Shown here: positions 46,563-55,619 of the stretch, piece after piece
Position numbering within the stretch: position 1 is the stretch's first letter
Layout of the letters: each line of letters opens with the position of its first letter
Source of the DNA: Lysinibacillus sp.
GTDB taxonomy: Bacteria > Bacillota > Bacilli > Bacillales_A > Planococcaceae
DNA length: 64,000 nucleotides
NCBI GenBank assembly: GCA_031181585.1
Contig: JAPSKP010000002.1
Location: 62,001-126,000 of the forward strand
Direction of reading: 5' to 3'
Translations under genes and position numbers: made by a program
The notes under the pieces: generated by a model
Database searches by the model: none
Seen by the model: only the letters and a program-made list of their open reading frames with translations
What the model was told of the DNA's origin: nothing

Positions 46563-47195
46563 TTAGTCCATGCTTCTTACCATTAAACATATGCCAGAGG
46601 TGAACGCGATATACGCATCATCTTGTATGATTTCATTACTTGTAAAACGGGATGTCCCCTGCTCAATCATTTCCTTTGTCGTTTCGTATTTGACTCCCCG
46701 AAGCGTAACTTCCTGAATTGCCTCCCCATAGGCAAAAAAGGAAAGGTATTGGTGCTTCGTATTTTCAAGTTGATGGTGCCCCGGCAGCAAAAACTGCAGT
46801 TCATTTTGCTTGTTAATAATTTTAAACTGAATATTCGGATATGCAAGCTGGAAACGGTATAAGGAGCGCAGGGCTGCTTCATGGTGATCAAGCCGCCCTC
46901 CCGTAACGCCTGTTAACAAGACGGTGTGCGGGTGGAACTCAAGTGCCCGCTCAAGTGCCAGATCAGTATCTGTTTCATCCTTTTCAGCCTGGAACATTTC
47001 AACATGTATTACAGTTTCGGAAATACGTGCATACTCTTCTTCCGTGACCGAATCAAAATCACCCACGATTGCATCCGGTATAATACCCTCTTCAATTAAA
47101 TGATAGGCCCCGCGGTCCACCCCAATCCACCGGTCTGCTTTTAAATGAAAGACGGCCTCACGAATGGGGCCGCCTGAACAAATGGCTACGATCAT
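46563..47195 (-). CDS. thiN: Thiamine pyrophosphokinase
   Basis: Transfers pyrophosphate from ATP to thiamine to give the cofactor TPP. 210 aa. N-terminal catalytic domain with WIGVDRGAYHLIEEGIIPDA, AIVGDFDSVTEEEYARI and KDETDTDLALERALEFHPHT; C-terminal thiamine-binding beta-sandwich (GVKYETTKEMIEQGTSRFTS). It overlaps rpe by 4 bases and is followed after 12 bases by spoVM. Confidence 0.96.
   Translation of the reverse strand: MIVAICSGGPIREAVFHLKADRWIGVDRGAYHLIEEGIIPDAIVGDFDSVTEEEYARISETVIHVEMFQAEKDETDTDLALERALEFHPHTVLLTGVTGGRLDHHEAALRSLYRFQLAYPNIQFKIINKQNELQFLLPGHHQLENTKHQYLSFFAYGEAIQEVTLRGVKYETTKEMIEQGTSRFTSNEIIQDDAYIAFTSGICLMVRSMD
46586..46614 (-). promoter_or_regulatory. Possible sigma-E promoter for spoVM
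   Basis: Inside the 3' end of thiN, minus strand GTATATC (46614-46608), 14-base spacer, CATATGTT (46593-46586). This partly resembles the mother-cell sigma-E pattern (-10 CATACAHT) and lies 36 bases before spoVM. It overlaps conserved thiN coding sequence, so the match could be fortuitous. Confidence 0.3.
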
Positions 47196-47857
47196 TGAAT
47201 AGCAGCTAGGCCGGCTTGCTTGATTTCCTGCAATGCTGCCGTCCGGTCTTCCTTACTATAAATAGCAGATCCTGCCACAAAAATATTGGCACCGGATTTT
47301 ACACAAGGGACAATTGTTTCCGCTGTAATACCGCCATCAATCTCAATATCTATCTCCAATCCTCGCTCTTTGATGATGCTAGATAATGCCTCGATTTTAG
47401 GCAGTACAGAAGAGATAAACTTCTGGCCTCCAAAACCTGGGTTTACTGTCATGAACAATACCATATCTACATCCTCTAAAATATGAAGAATCGATTCGAT
47501 TGGGGTATGCGGGTTTAAAACAACACCTGGTTTTACGCCGAATGAACGGATCAGCTGAATCGTACGATGCAAATGGCGGCAAGCCTCTACATGTACCGTT
47601 ATATAATCCGCGCCTGCCTTGGCGAACTGCTCGATATACTGATCTGGGTTTTCAATCATTAAATGAACATCCATTGGTAAAGTCGATAAAGGACGGATCG
47701 CCTCTAAAGCAATTGCTCCAAAGGAAATGTTCGGTACGAAATGTCCGTCCATTACATCAATATGAATTAATTCTGCTCCTGCTGCCTCCACTTCCTTCAC
47801 TTCTTCACCTAATTTGGCAAAGTCTGCAGCTAGAATAGATGGTGCAATTTTTATCAT
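47192..47857 (-). CDS. rpe: Ribulose-phosphate 3-epimerase
   Basis: Pentose phosphate pathway enzyme interconverting ribulose-5-P and xylulose-5-P. 221 aa from ATG 47857. TIM barrel with IKIAPSILAADFAKLGEEVK, the metal/active-site segment LIHIDVMDGHFVPNISFGA, LFMTVNPGFGGQKFISSVLP and EIDGGITAETI. Between rsgA and thiN as in Bacillus; overlaps thiN by 4 bases. Confidence 0.98.
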   Translation of the reverse strand: MIKIAPSILAADFAKLGEEVKEVEAAGAELIHIDVMDGHFVPNISFGAIALEAIRPLSTLPMDVHLMIENPDQYIEQFAKAGADYITVHVEACRHLHRTIQLIRSFGVKPGVVLNPHTPIESILHILEDVDMVLFMTVNPGFGGQKFISSVLPKIEALSSIIKERGLEIDIEIDGGITAETIVPCVKSGANIFVAGSAIYSKEDRTAALQEIKQAGLAAIQ

Positions 47858-47859
47858 CA

Positions 47860-48741
47860 TTAATACCTCGGCTTTCGATCAAGTATTTCTTGCAAAAACT
47901 GTTCATAATGCTCATAGCGGTATGCTTTTATCTCTCCTGTTTCAAGTGCTGCCTTTACTGCACATTTCGGCTCCTTTATATGTAGGCAGCCACGGAATTT
48001 ACACCCTTCTGCGATGCGCTGAAATTCTGGAAAACACGCTGTTAATTCTTCTTTTTCAATCGTATCGAAATCAAATGAACTGAATCCCGGTGTATCAGCC
48101 AGCAGACCTCCACATACTTCAATTAACTCAACGTGACGTGTTGTATGCTTTCCGCGCCCGAGACTTTGCGAAATAATGCCAGTCTTTAAATTCAAGTTTG
48201 GCAGGAGTGTATTCAAAAGTGTTGACTTTCCGACACCTGATTGCCCTGCCAGGACTGTTGTTTTTCTTTCCAAAACTGGCTGAAGACGATCTAGCAAGGA
48301 AACATCTTCTTTATAGGTCGTAATAACTTCATAGCCGATTGCCTTGTAATCTTCAATATAGGCTTCCAGCCCAGCGTGCTCACTGTCTGCCAATAAGTCC
48401 ATCTTTGTCAAACAAATGATCGGCTCAATATGAAATGACTCTAAAACGACTAAAAAGCGGTCTAGCAGGATTGTATTGAACTCCGGCTCCTTTACTGAAA
48501 AGACAAGAATCGCTTGATCAATATTTGCAATCGGCGGTCGTACAAGCTCATTTTTACGTGGATGGATTTTCATTACATAGCCATCCGATTCACCATCTTT
48601 CGTAAAATCAACGACGTCACCGACAAGCGGAGCTTCACCACGGTTGCGGAATACCCCACGGCCTCGACACTGAATCAGTTCTCCATTCTGCTCAACATAA
48701 TAATATCCACTTAATGCTTTTCTAATTTGGCCTTGCGCCAT
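47860..48741 (-). CDS. rsgA: Ribosome small-subunit GTPase RsgA (YloQ/CpgA)
   Basis: Circularly permuted GTPase acting in late 30S maturation; in Bacillus (CpgA) also linked to PrkC signalling and metabolic detoxification. 293 aa. N-terminal OB fold, G4 CLTKMDLLADSE, then G1 VLAGQSGVGKSTLLNTLLP and G3 LLADTPGFSSFDF, and a C-terminal zinc site CKFRGCLHIKEPKC. SD GGGAGGG before ATG 48741. Confidence 0.97.
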   Translation of the reverse strand: MAQGQIRKALSGYYYVEQNGELIQCRGRGVFRNRGEAPLVGDVVDFTKDGESDGYVMKIHPRKNELVRPPIANIDQAILVFSVKEPEFNTILLDRFLVVLESFHIEPIICLTKMDLLADSEHAGLEAYIEDYKAIGYEVITTYKEDVSLLDRLQPVLERKTTVLAGQSGVGKSTLLNTLLPNLNLKTGIISQSLGRGKHTTRHVELIEVCGGLLADTPGFSSFDFDTIEKEELTACFPEFQRIAEGCKFRGCLHIKEPKCAVKAALETGEIKAYRYEHYEQFLQEILDRKPRY

Positions 48742-48755
48742 GTAAACCCTCCCAT

Positions 48756-48902
48756 CTATTCTGCCTCGGCATCATCATAGTCGGATACAGCTTTGTGCAG
48801 GCACAAAGCTGTATCCGTGACATTCACCAAAGGCTTTTCAATACTTTTTAGACGAGCAGTAAACGCTCGCTGACAATAATCTAAATCCTTACTCATTCGC
48901 AT
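48756..48902 (-). CDS. Short hypothetical reading frame between prkC and rsgA
   Basis: 48 codons from ATG 48902 (or 46 from ATG 48896): MRMSKDLDYCQRAFTARLKS, then IEKPLVNVTDTALCLHKAVS and DYDDAEAE. It fills the unusually long 192-base gap between prkC and rsgA. Codon choice (GAT, AAA, CGT, TTA) and acidic composition look protein-like, but there is no convincing ribosome site, no family I know, and codons 30-41 coincide with a 16-bp perfect inverted repeat. It may be a genuine small protein or an open stretch around a structured RNA. Confidence 0.3.
   Translation of the reverse strand: MRMSKDLDYCQRAFTARLKSIEKPLVNVTDTALCLHKAVSDYDDAEAE
48782..48817. repeat. 16-bp perfect inverted repeat between prkC and rsgA
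   Basis: CGGATACAGCTTTGTG (48782-48797) and its exact complement (48802-48817) around a 4-base loop. No T tract follows on either strand, so it is not an ordinary intrinsic terminator. In the mRNA it would form a very stable hairpin between two co-directional genes, possibly a processing or stability element. Confidence 0.8.
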
Positions 48903-48933
48903 CTATAAATCGAAGGACTTCTATTGGACAACA

Positions 48934-50901
48934 TTAAAAATCATCAAAGGAAATAGTTTCTTGGGCAAATGTGACTGAATCCAGGATGATTCGGTATGCC
49001 GCTTTTTCTCCTTCTACAATTTCCAGCTGAATAGGATATGTTCTATCTTCTGTAATAACAAATTCCTCAATAGGCTCCGCCATTGTATGAGTTTTATCCT
49101 GGATATAAATTTGAACGGTCTGCGGAATTGGCTCACCGTTTTCATCTAGCTTCTCCTCATACTTAATTGGAATGATTTTGTTATATAATTTTGTTCGTTT
49201 TTCTGCTGGGCCCTTCGAAAGGACAACAGTAATTGTCGTTCCTTCTGTTATTTGCGAGCCGGCTGAAGGATTTTGTGAAACAACGCTCCCTTTAGGAATT
49301 GTATCCGAATTAACCGGATTCCCTTTTTTAATATTCAAGCCTATATTTCGTGCATAATCATTCACTTCCGCCTCCGTATAACCCTTTAGATTATCAACGG
49401 TCAGCACCTTTTTTCCCTTGCTCACCTGCAATGTGACAACTGTATCCTCTGCCACTACTTCTTCTCCTGCTGCAGGTTCCTGATTAACAACCTCACCTGC
49501 TTGTGCGTCAGAATTGACCTCTATTGTTTCAACGTCTTGGAACCCGGCTTTTTCAAGTAAAGACAATGCTTGACTAACCTGCTCTCCTACATAATCATCC
49601 ATTTCGACCATTTCTTCGCCAAGACTGACAATTAACTGTACCTCAGTACCTTTTACTCTTGAAAGTCCCGATTTTGGAGTTGTACCAATTACCTTATCCT
49701 TTTCAACTTCCTCTGAGTTGCGTTCAATCGGTTCACCAACTGTAAAGCCTGCTTTCTCCAAATCGGCTGTAGCTTCTTCTACCGATAAATTAGCAACATC
49801 CGGAATTTCTACCTTAGATGGTGTCAATGCAAAAATCAGCACGAGTGCCAAGATAGCCAGGGTCACTACAGCCCCTAGGAGAATCGGCCATTTCTTTCTT
49901 TTCTTTTTCTCCTTTACTGGCTGTTTTTGTGATTTGGGCTGCTCTCTTTCAATAGGCTTTACCCTATCAATCGGTTTTGTCTTTAATAGGTCATCGACAG
50001 GTAATTTTTCTCTAATAATTGGAATAGCCTTTGTTGCCTCATCATCAATAGGCAACGCAAACTTCGGCTCATTCACCCGCGCTGCTGACAGGCATGTTTG
50101 CAAATCTTCTTCCATCTCATTCATGCTGGTATAGCGATGATTTGCATCCTTTGCAGTCGCTTTTAACACTACATTTTCAAGCGCCTGTGGAATAGATGCA
50201 TCAAAAGCTCTTACAGAGGGCGTTTCAGACTGTAAATGCTTTAAGGCGATCGAAACGGCAGATTCACCTGAAAAAGGCAGTTCCCCTGTTAACAGCTCGT
50301 AAAGTACGATTCCCAATGAATAAATATCGGACTTTTCTGTTGCGCCTCCTCCACGAGCCTGTTCTGGAGAAAGATAGTGAACTGTTCCCATTACAGAGTT
50401 CGTCTGCGTATAGCTCGTTGCATTCAAAGTTGTCGCTATACCAAAATCTGTAATTTTAACATTTCCTTCTGCGTCCATCAAAATATTTTGGGGCTTGATA
50501 TCACGATGGATAATCCCATTTTCATGCGCATGTGCAATCGCCGATGTCAATTGCTTCATAATGTGTACACTTTTCGCAGGGGACAACGGAGAAAACTCCT
50601 GTATGTATTGCTTCAATGTCTTCCCTTTAACATATTCCATTACAATATAGTGCATATCTCCGTCTTCACCGGCATCATAGACACTCACAATGTTGGGATG
50701 TGTTAGGCTTGTAGCAGATAATGCCTCTCGCTGAAAACGTCGATGCAATTCTTCCTCATTTGAAAAATCATACCGCAAAATTTTAATTGCCACATCACGG
50801 CTCAAAATAATATCGTGTGCTAAGTAAACATGACTCATCCCACCGCCGCCAATCAGCGATAAAATTTCATAACGTTCACCTACCCGTTTTCCAATCAGCA
50901 T
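48934..50901 (-). CDS. prkC: Serine/threonine protein kinase PrkC with PASTA domains
   Basis: Membrane kinase that senses muropeptides/lipid II and phosphorylates translation and cell-wall targets. 655 aa. Cytoplasmic Hanks kinase domain (about 10-270) with GGGGMSHVYLA, VAIKILR, HRDIKPQNILMD and ITDFGIATTL; one membrane segment at about 340-360 (WPILLGAVVTLAILALVLIF); then three extracellular PASTA repeats (VEIPDVANLSVEEATADLEK, VGEQVSQALSLLEKAGFQDV, VDNLKGYTEAEVNDYARNIG) and a C-terminal Ig-like part. Paired with phosphatase gene prpC 2 bases upstream. Confidence 0.97.
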   Translation of the reverse strand: MLIGKRVGERYEILSLIGGGGMSHVYLAHDIILSRDVAIKILRYDFSNEEELHRRFQREALSATSLTHPNIVSVYDAGEDGDMHYIVMEYVKGKTLKQYIQEFSPLSPAKSVHIMKQLTSAIAHAHENGIIHRDIKPQNILMDAEGNVKITDFGIATTLNATSYTQTNSVMGTVHYLSPEQARGGGATEKSDIYSLGIVLYELLTGELPFSGESAVSIALKHLQSETPSVRAFDASIPQALENVVLKATAKDANHRYTSMNEMEEDLQTCLSAARVNEPKFALPIDDEATKAIPIIREKLPVDDLLKTKPIDRVKPIEREQPKSQKQPVKEKKKRKKWPILLGAVVTLAILALVLIFALTPSKVEIPDVANLSVEEATADLEKAGFTVGEPIERNSEEVEKDKVIGTTPKSGLSRVKGTEVQLIVSLGEEMVEMDDYVGEQVSQALSLLEKAGFQDVETIEVNSDAQAGEVVNQEPAAGEEVVAEDTVVTLQVSKGKKVLTVDNLKGYTEAEVNDYARNIGLNIKKGNPVNSDTIPKGSVVSQNPSAGSQITEGTTITVVLSKGPAEKRTKLYNKIIPIKYEEKLDENGEPIPQTVQIYIQDKTHTMAEPIEEFVITEDRTYPIQLEIVEGEKAAYRIILDSVTFAQETISFDDF

Positions 50902-50903
50902 GC

Positions 50904-51659
50904 CTACACCTCCTCTTTCATCGTCATTAATATAAGGGAAATATTATCTTCACCACCGCTGTCGTTTGCCAGCTTGACGAGTTTTTCTCCTTTTTCTTTC
51001 AGTGGCATAGGCAATGTAATGATTGCGGCCATTTCATTTGCCGTCAACTTATTGCTCAGTCCATCTGAACAAATGAGTAAATAGGAGTCTTCCTCCACTT
51101 TCGTATCATAAAAATCCGGCTGGATAGAGCTTTCTGTTCCAAGTGATTTTAGTATGAAATTTTTCTGTGGATGGTTTTGAGCTTCTTCTTCACTGATTTG
51201 ACCGCTTTCTAATAAAACATTCACATATGAGTGGTCACGCGTAATTAGCGTAACCGACTCGTTAGTGAAATGATAAACACGACTGTCACCTATATGACTA
51301 ATAATGCAGTCCATATGATGAACCAGCACGGCGATGAGTGTAGTCCCCATTCCTTGACAGTCTTCATGTGATAGGGAGTAACGATAAATTTCATCATTAA
51401 TTTGTGATACAGCATCACGAAGCCACTCCTTGCAGCTTTCTAGGGAATGGAAGCGGGTGCCTTCCTCCTTAAGGAAAAGCTTCCGCATCTGCTCAATCGC
51501 CATTTCACTTGCTACATCGCCTGCATTATGACCGCCCATGCCGTCTGCCAAAATAGCAAGTTTGAATTGATCAGGCCGCTCGACAAATGCGACCCGATCT
51601 TCATTAACTGCACGCTTTAATCCAACATCACTTTCGACTGTAAAGTTCAAAATGGTCAC
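50904..51659 (-). CDS. prpC: PP2C-type protein phosphatase PrpC (Stp)
   Basis: Metal-dependent phosphatase that reverses PrkC phosphorylation. 251 aa, close to the 254 of B. subtilis. PP2C motifs: AILADGMGGHNAGDVASEMA (metal-binding Asp-Gly), ISHIGDSRVYHFTNESVTLI, CSDGLSNKLTANEMAAII and the final SGGEDNISLILM. SD AGGTGACC before ATG. Between rlmN and prkC as in Bacillus. Confidence 0.97.
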   Translation of the reverse strand: MTILNFTVESDVGLKRAVNEDRVAFVERPDQFKLAILADGMGGHNAGDVASEMAIEQMRKLFLKEEGTRFHSLESCKEWLRDAVSQINDEIYRYSLSHEDCQGMGTTLIAVLVHHMDCIISHIGDSRVYHFTNESVTLITRDHSYVNVLLESGQISEEEAQNHPQKNFILKSLGTESSIQPDFYDTKVEEDSYLLICSDGLSNKLTANEMAAIITLPMPLKEKGEKLVKLANDSGGEDNISLILMTMKEEV

Positions 51660-52799
51660 CTACCTTACTTCATCTTGGCGCTCTTGTGCACGTAACTGCC
51701 CACAAGCTGCTGCAATATCTGCTCCTTGCTCACGACGAATTGTTACATTCACGCCACGCTCTTTCAATGCGCGCTCAAATGCAAAAATGCTGCTGCGTGA
51801 TGTACGAACATAGTCACGCTCTGGTACATAGTTGATTGGTATCAAATTGACATGGCACTTAATTCCTTTGATCAAATCAGCTAATTCATTAGCGACTTCC
51901 ACTGAGTCATTTTCACCAGACATCAATCCATACTCAAAGCTTACACGACGGCCTGTTTTCTTTGTATAATAACGGACTGCTTCCAATAGTTCGTCAATTT
52001 TATATGCGCGGGCAATCGGCATCAATTTCTGACGTGCTTCCTGGTTAGGGGCATGCAGTGAAACTGCAAAGTTGATTTGCAATTGCTCATCGGCAAATTG
52101 ATAAATCTTTGGTACAATCCCAGAAGTTGAAACAGTAATATGGCGAGCACCGATGTTTAAGCCCTTATCATTATTAACAATTTTCAGGAAGTTCATCATT
52201 GCATCGTAGTTGTCGAACGGTTCGCCAATCCCCATGATAACAATAGAGCTTACACGTTCGTCCACTTCATCCAATGTTTGCTGGACTTTTACAACCTGCT
52301 CTACAATTTCTCCCGCCAGTAAATGGCGTTTCAGCCCGCCTAATGTAGAGGCACAGAATGTACAGCCAATACGGCACCCTACCTGCGTCGTGACACAGAC
52401 AGAATTCCCGTAATCGTGGCGCATCAATACTGTTTCAATAGAATAGCCGTCCTGCAGCTGGAATAAAAATTTGATTGTCCCGTCCTTTGATTCCTGCTTT
52501 ATAAGTGTCGACAACGTTGTTAACGCGAAATTCTCCTCTAACTTTTCACGCAGCCCTTTAGAGAGATTAGACATTTCTTCGAATGTTTTGACACGCTTGT
52601 CATACAGCCATTCGTAAATTTGTCCGGCCCGGAACGGCTTTTCTCCGTTTTCCTTTAACCATTCCTGCAGTTCATCTGGGCGCAGGGAATAAATCGATTC
52701 CTTCAATTGAGGCTTTTCTTTTTTCTGACGACGAACCGGCTTGACTTCCGTCTCTTCCACTAAATCTTGAATACGTTCATCAAATTTATTTTGATCCAT
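51660..52799 (-). CDS. rlmN: Dual-specificity RNA methyltransferase RlmN
   Basis: Radical-SAM enzyme that methylates C2 of A2503 in 23S rRNA and A37 in some tRNAs. 379 aa. Cluster motif [40 protein letters not shown], and the conserved C-terminal cysteine in AACGQLRAQ. The first 35 residues are a charged extension of the type common in Bacilli. It lies 3 bases after rsmB and one base before prpC. Confidence 0.97.
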   Translation of the reverse strand: MDQNKFDERIQDLVEETEVKPVRRQKKEKPQLKESIYSLRPDELQEWLKENGEKPFRAGQIYEWLYDKRVKTFEEMSNLSKGLREKLEENFALTTLSTLIKQESKDGTIKFLFQLQDGYSIETVLMRHDYGNSVCVTTQVGCRIGCTFCASTLGGLKRHLLAGEIVEQVVKVQQTLDEVDERVSSIVIMGIGEPFDNYDAMMNFLKIVNNDKGLNIGARHITVSTSGIVPKIYQFADEQLQINFAVSLHAPNQEARQKLMPIARAYKIDELLEAVRYYTKKTGRRVSFEYGLMSGENDSVEVANELADLIKGIKCHVNLIPINYVPERDYVRTSRSSIFAFERALKERGVNVTIRREQGADIAAACGQLRAQERQDEVR

Positions 52800-52802
52800 T
52801 AC

Positions 52803-54164
52803 TTAAATTGTTTCTCCTTTTTTACGAAACGCGGCGACGAAAAAGCCGTCGCTGCCAAAATCTTGCGGAAATACTTGCAGCATCCCGTTATTTTGTTTCG
52901 CTAATAGTTTTTCTGGTAAATTTGTTATTTCCTCGCGTTCCATTTCCGGGTGTGTAGAAATAAATGCCTCTACTGTCCCTTCATTTTCACGCTTATCCAC
53001 TGTACATGTACTATATACGAGGCGTCCACCGGGTTTTAGTACTTGTACTGCATTAGCTAAAATCGCTAATTGGATCGCCTGTAAACTCTCTAAATCCTCT
53101 TCGCGCTTTGTATATTTAATATCAGGCTTCCGGCGCATAACGCCCAATCCTGAGCAAGGGGCATCAACAAGCACCGCATCATAACTTTCCTTTGCAAGAA
53201 AGTCTGCAGCCTTTCGTCCATCGACCGGGGCTGTCTGAACAATATCCAGTCCAAGACGCGCTGTGTTTTCATCAATAAGATCGAGCTTATGTGGATGTAA
53301 ATCCATCGCTAAAATAGAGCCATCATTCTCCATTCTTTCTGCCATATGCGTCGTCTTGCCACCCGGGGCTGCACACATATCGAGCACCTTCATTCCCGGC
53401 TTTGGATCAAGAACATTTGCAGGCATCATTGAGCTTTCGTCCTGAATAGTAATAAGCCCTTCTTTAAACGCTTTTGTACGTGCCGCTGTTCCATTTGTCA
53501 AATGGATACATTCAGGCATCATATCACTCTGCTTCGCCTTCACGCCTTCTTTCTCAAGAGACGCTAATACTTCTTCTACAGTTGCACGTGTCATGTTGAC
53601 CCTAACGGTCTGTACTGGCGGTATATTATTTTCATGAAGCATAGCGGCCGTTTCATCAAAGCCATAGCTTTCTACCCAGCGTTCTACCAGCCACTGCGGA
53701 TGACTCGTCTCAACCGAAAGGCGTTCCACCGGATTCTTGATATCCTCAACCGTTGGTACACCTTGACGTAAAATCGAACGCAATATGCCATTGACCATTG
53801 AAGCAATCCCTTTATGGCCTCGTCGCTTTGCAATTTCTACAGCCTCATTTACAGCAGCATGTGCTGGAATGCGCGTCAAATATTCCATTTGATACAGCGA
53901 CAGGCGTAAAAGCCAGCGTACCCATAAATCCACCTTGCCTTTGATAAAAGGTTCTAGATAATAATCTAGTGTTAGCTTATGTTGCAAGGTACCATACGTA
54001 ATCTCCGTCAGTAAACCTCTGTCTTTCACATCGATTTTATATTTCTCGATAGTCTGGTGGAGCAATAAATTGCTGTATGCCTGATTTTTATCGACTGCCA
54101 GCAGGATGGAAAGAGCAGCATCTCTTACGTTGCCGTCCCAGATTTGTTGCTTCTTTTTACTCAT
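52803..54164 (-). CDS. rsmB: 16S rRNA m5C967 methyltransferase RsmB
   Basis: SAM-dependent methyltransferase of 16S rRNA. 453 aa. N-terminal NusB-like RNA-binding domain (about 1-140, [20 protein letters not shown]) and C-terminal Rossmann methyltransferase with [20 protein letters not shown], the motif [20 protein letters not shown] and the second Cys in [20 protein letters not shown]. Overlaps fmt by 4 bases. Confidence 0.97.
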   Translation of the reverse strand: MSKKKQQIWDGNVRDAALSILLAVDKNQAYSNLLLHQTIEKYKIDVKDRGLLTEITYGTLQHKLTLDYYLEPFIKGKVDLWVRWLLRLSLYQMEYLTRIPAHAAVNEAVEIAKRRGHKGIASMVNGILRSILRQGVPTVEDIKNPVERLSVETSHPQWLVERWVESYGFDETAAMLHENNIPPVQTVRVNMTRATVEEVLASLEKEGVKAKQSDMMPECIHLTNGTAARTKAFKEGLITIQDESSMMPANVLDPKPGMKVLDMCAAPGGKTTHMAERMENDGSILAMDLHPHKLDLIDENTARLGLDIVQTAPVDGRKAADFLAKESYDAVLVDAPCSGLGVMRRKPDIKYTKREEDLESLQAIQLAILANAVQVLKPGGRLVYSTCTVDKRENEGTVEAFISTHPEMEREEITNLPEKLLAKQNNGMLQVFPQDFGSDGFFVAAFRKKGETI

Positions 54165-55102
54165 TCAAAACGGTCTCCAATCTGTAATTTCGAGCCTGTA
54201 CCACGAAGGTATTCTTGTGCTGTCATACGCTTTTTACCTGCTGGCTGCAAGTCATATACAGCTAGAGAGCCGCCCTCTCCTGTAGCAATCTCGAAATTGT
54301 CATTATGGATAGCCACCACTTCACCTGGCTGACGATCATTGGCTGTCGTACCGACTTGCGCCCACCATATTTTAAAGTTGGCGCCTTCAAACGTTGTATA
54401 GGCAACAGGCCATGGATGAAGACCGCGTACTTGATTGTAAATTGTACGAGCCTCTTTTGACCAGTCAATGCGCTCCTGTTCACGGCTAATGTTAGAGGCA
54501 AACGTTACCTTTGACTCGTCTTGTGGGATTCGAGGATTTGTCCCATCAATAATTGAAGGTAAGGTATTCTTTAAAAGCTCCCGGCCCACTTCACTTAATT
54601 TTTCAAACATACTGCCGGTATGGTCAGTATCTTCAATAACAATTCCCTGTTGGGAAATAATATCGCCGGCATCCAGCTTTTCAGCCATATACATGATTGT
54701 TACACCAGTTGTATCCTGTCCGTCGATAATGGCTTGATGGATAGGAGCGCCCCCCCGATACTGCGGCAGTAAAGAAGCATGCACATTGATACAGCCAAGA
54801 CGAGGTGCCTCAAGCAGCTCCTTCGGCAGGATTTGACCAAACGCAGCAGTAATGACTAGATCAGCACCAAGATCAATAATTTGCTGAAGTTCTTCAGAAC
54901 CTCTTAATTTTTCTGGCTGAATAACCGGCAGTCCTAAGCGTACCGCCTCTTCCTTTACCGGGGGCGGCGTTAGCACCTTTTTACGACCTACCGGGCGATC
55001 AGGCTGTGTCACAACAGCCAGCACCTGATAGCCTTCTTCATGAAGCATGCGCAAAATTGGTGCTGAAAAGGCTGGTGTGCCCATAAAAACAACTGATGTC
55101 AT
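54161..55102 (-). CDS. fmt: Methionyl-tRNA formyltransferase
   Basis: Formylates initiator Met-tRNA using 10-formyltetrahydrofolate. 313 aa from ATG 55102 ([20 protein letters not shown]), with GAGGAG at the end of def upstream; the extension to 55138 overlaps def and is not family-like. Catalytic segment [36 protein letters not shown], and a C-terminal tRNA-binding barrel. Paired with def, the enzyme that later removes the formyl group. Confidence 0.97.
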   Translation of the reverse strand: MTSVVFMGTPAFSAPILRMLHEEGYQVLAVVTQPDRPVGRKKVLTPPPVKEEAVRLGLPVIQPEKLRGSEELQQIIDLGADLVITAAFGQILPKELLEAPRLGCINVHASLLPQYRGGAPIHQAIIDGQDTTGVTIMYMAEKLDAGDIISQQGIVIEDTDHTGSMFEKLSEVGRELLKNTLPSIIDGTNPRIPQDESKVTFASNISREQERIDWSKEARTIYNQVRGLHPWPVAYTTFEGANFKIWWAQVGTTANDRQPGEVVAIHNDNFEIATGEGGSLAVYDLQPAGKKRMTAQEYLRGTGSKLQIGDRFE

Positions 55103-55103
55103 A

Positions 55104-55595
55104 TTACTCCTCCTCAACGTCCGCGTACATTTCATCAAGCTCTTCTTGTGTCAATACACGCGTCATTTTCGAGTCGAATAGCACCCCATCTAAGTGATCA
55201 ATTTCATGTAAAATACAACGTGCTTCAAAATCTTCTGCTTCTAACTCATAAATACGGCCTTCACGGTCTGCAGCCTCAATTTTTACGTAAGTCGGACGCT
55301 TTACCATCCCGAACAAGTCAGGGAAGCTCAGGCATCCTTCTATATCTTCGGCTTCACCGCGTGTTTCAAGAACTACCGGATTGATCATCTCTAAAATATC
55401 TTCTCCAAGTTCCACTATAGCTACACGCATATTTACACCGATTTGCGGAGCAGCAATTCCTACACCGTCGTATTCCACCATTGTGTCGTATAAATCATCT
55501 AAAAGCGCAATGATTTTCTCATCGATCACTTCAACTTCTTTTGTTTTAGAAGATAAAACCTTTGCAGGCGCCTTCACTACCTCTTTAATTGCCAT
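55104..55595 (-). CDS. def: Peptide deformylase
   Basis: Metalloenzyme that removes N-formyl from nascent proteins. 163 aa. All three motifs are intact: [12 protein letters not shown] (residues about 43-54), EGCLSFPD with the metal-binding Cys, and [14 protein letters not shown] with two His ligands and the catalytic Glu. Size and sequence fit the DefA type located beside fmt and priA in Bacillus. Confidence 0.98.
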   Translation of the reverse strand: MAIKEVVKAPAKVLSSKTKEVEVIDEKIIALLDDLYDTMVEYDGVGIAAPQIGVNMRVAIVELGEDILEMINPVVLETRGEAEDIEGCLSFPDLFGMVKRPTYVKIEAADREGRIYELEAEDFEARCILHEIDHLDGVLFDSKMTRVLTQEELDEMYADVEEE

Positions 55596-55619
55596 ATATT
55601 TTTTACCTCTTTCACAAGC

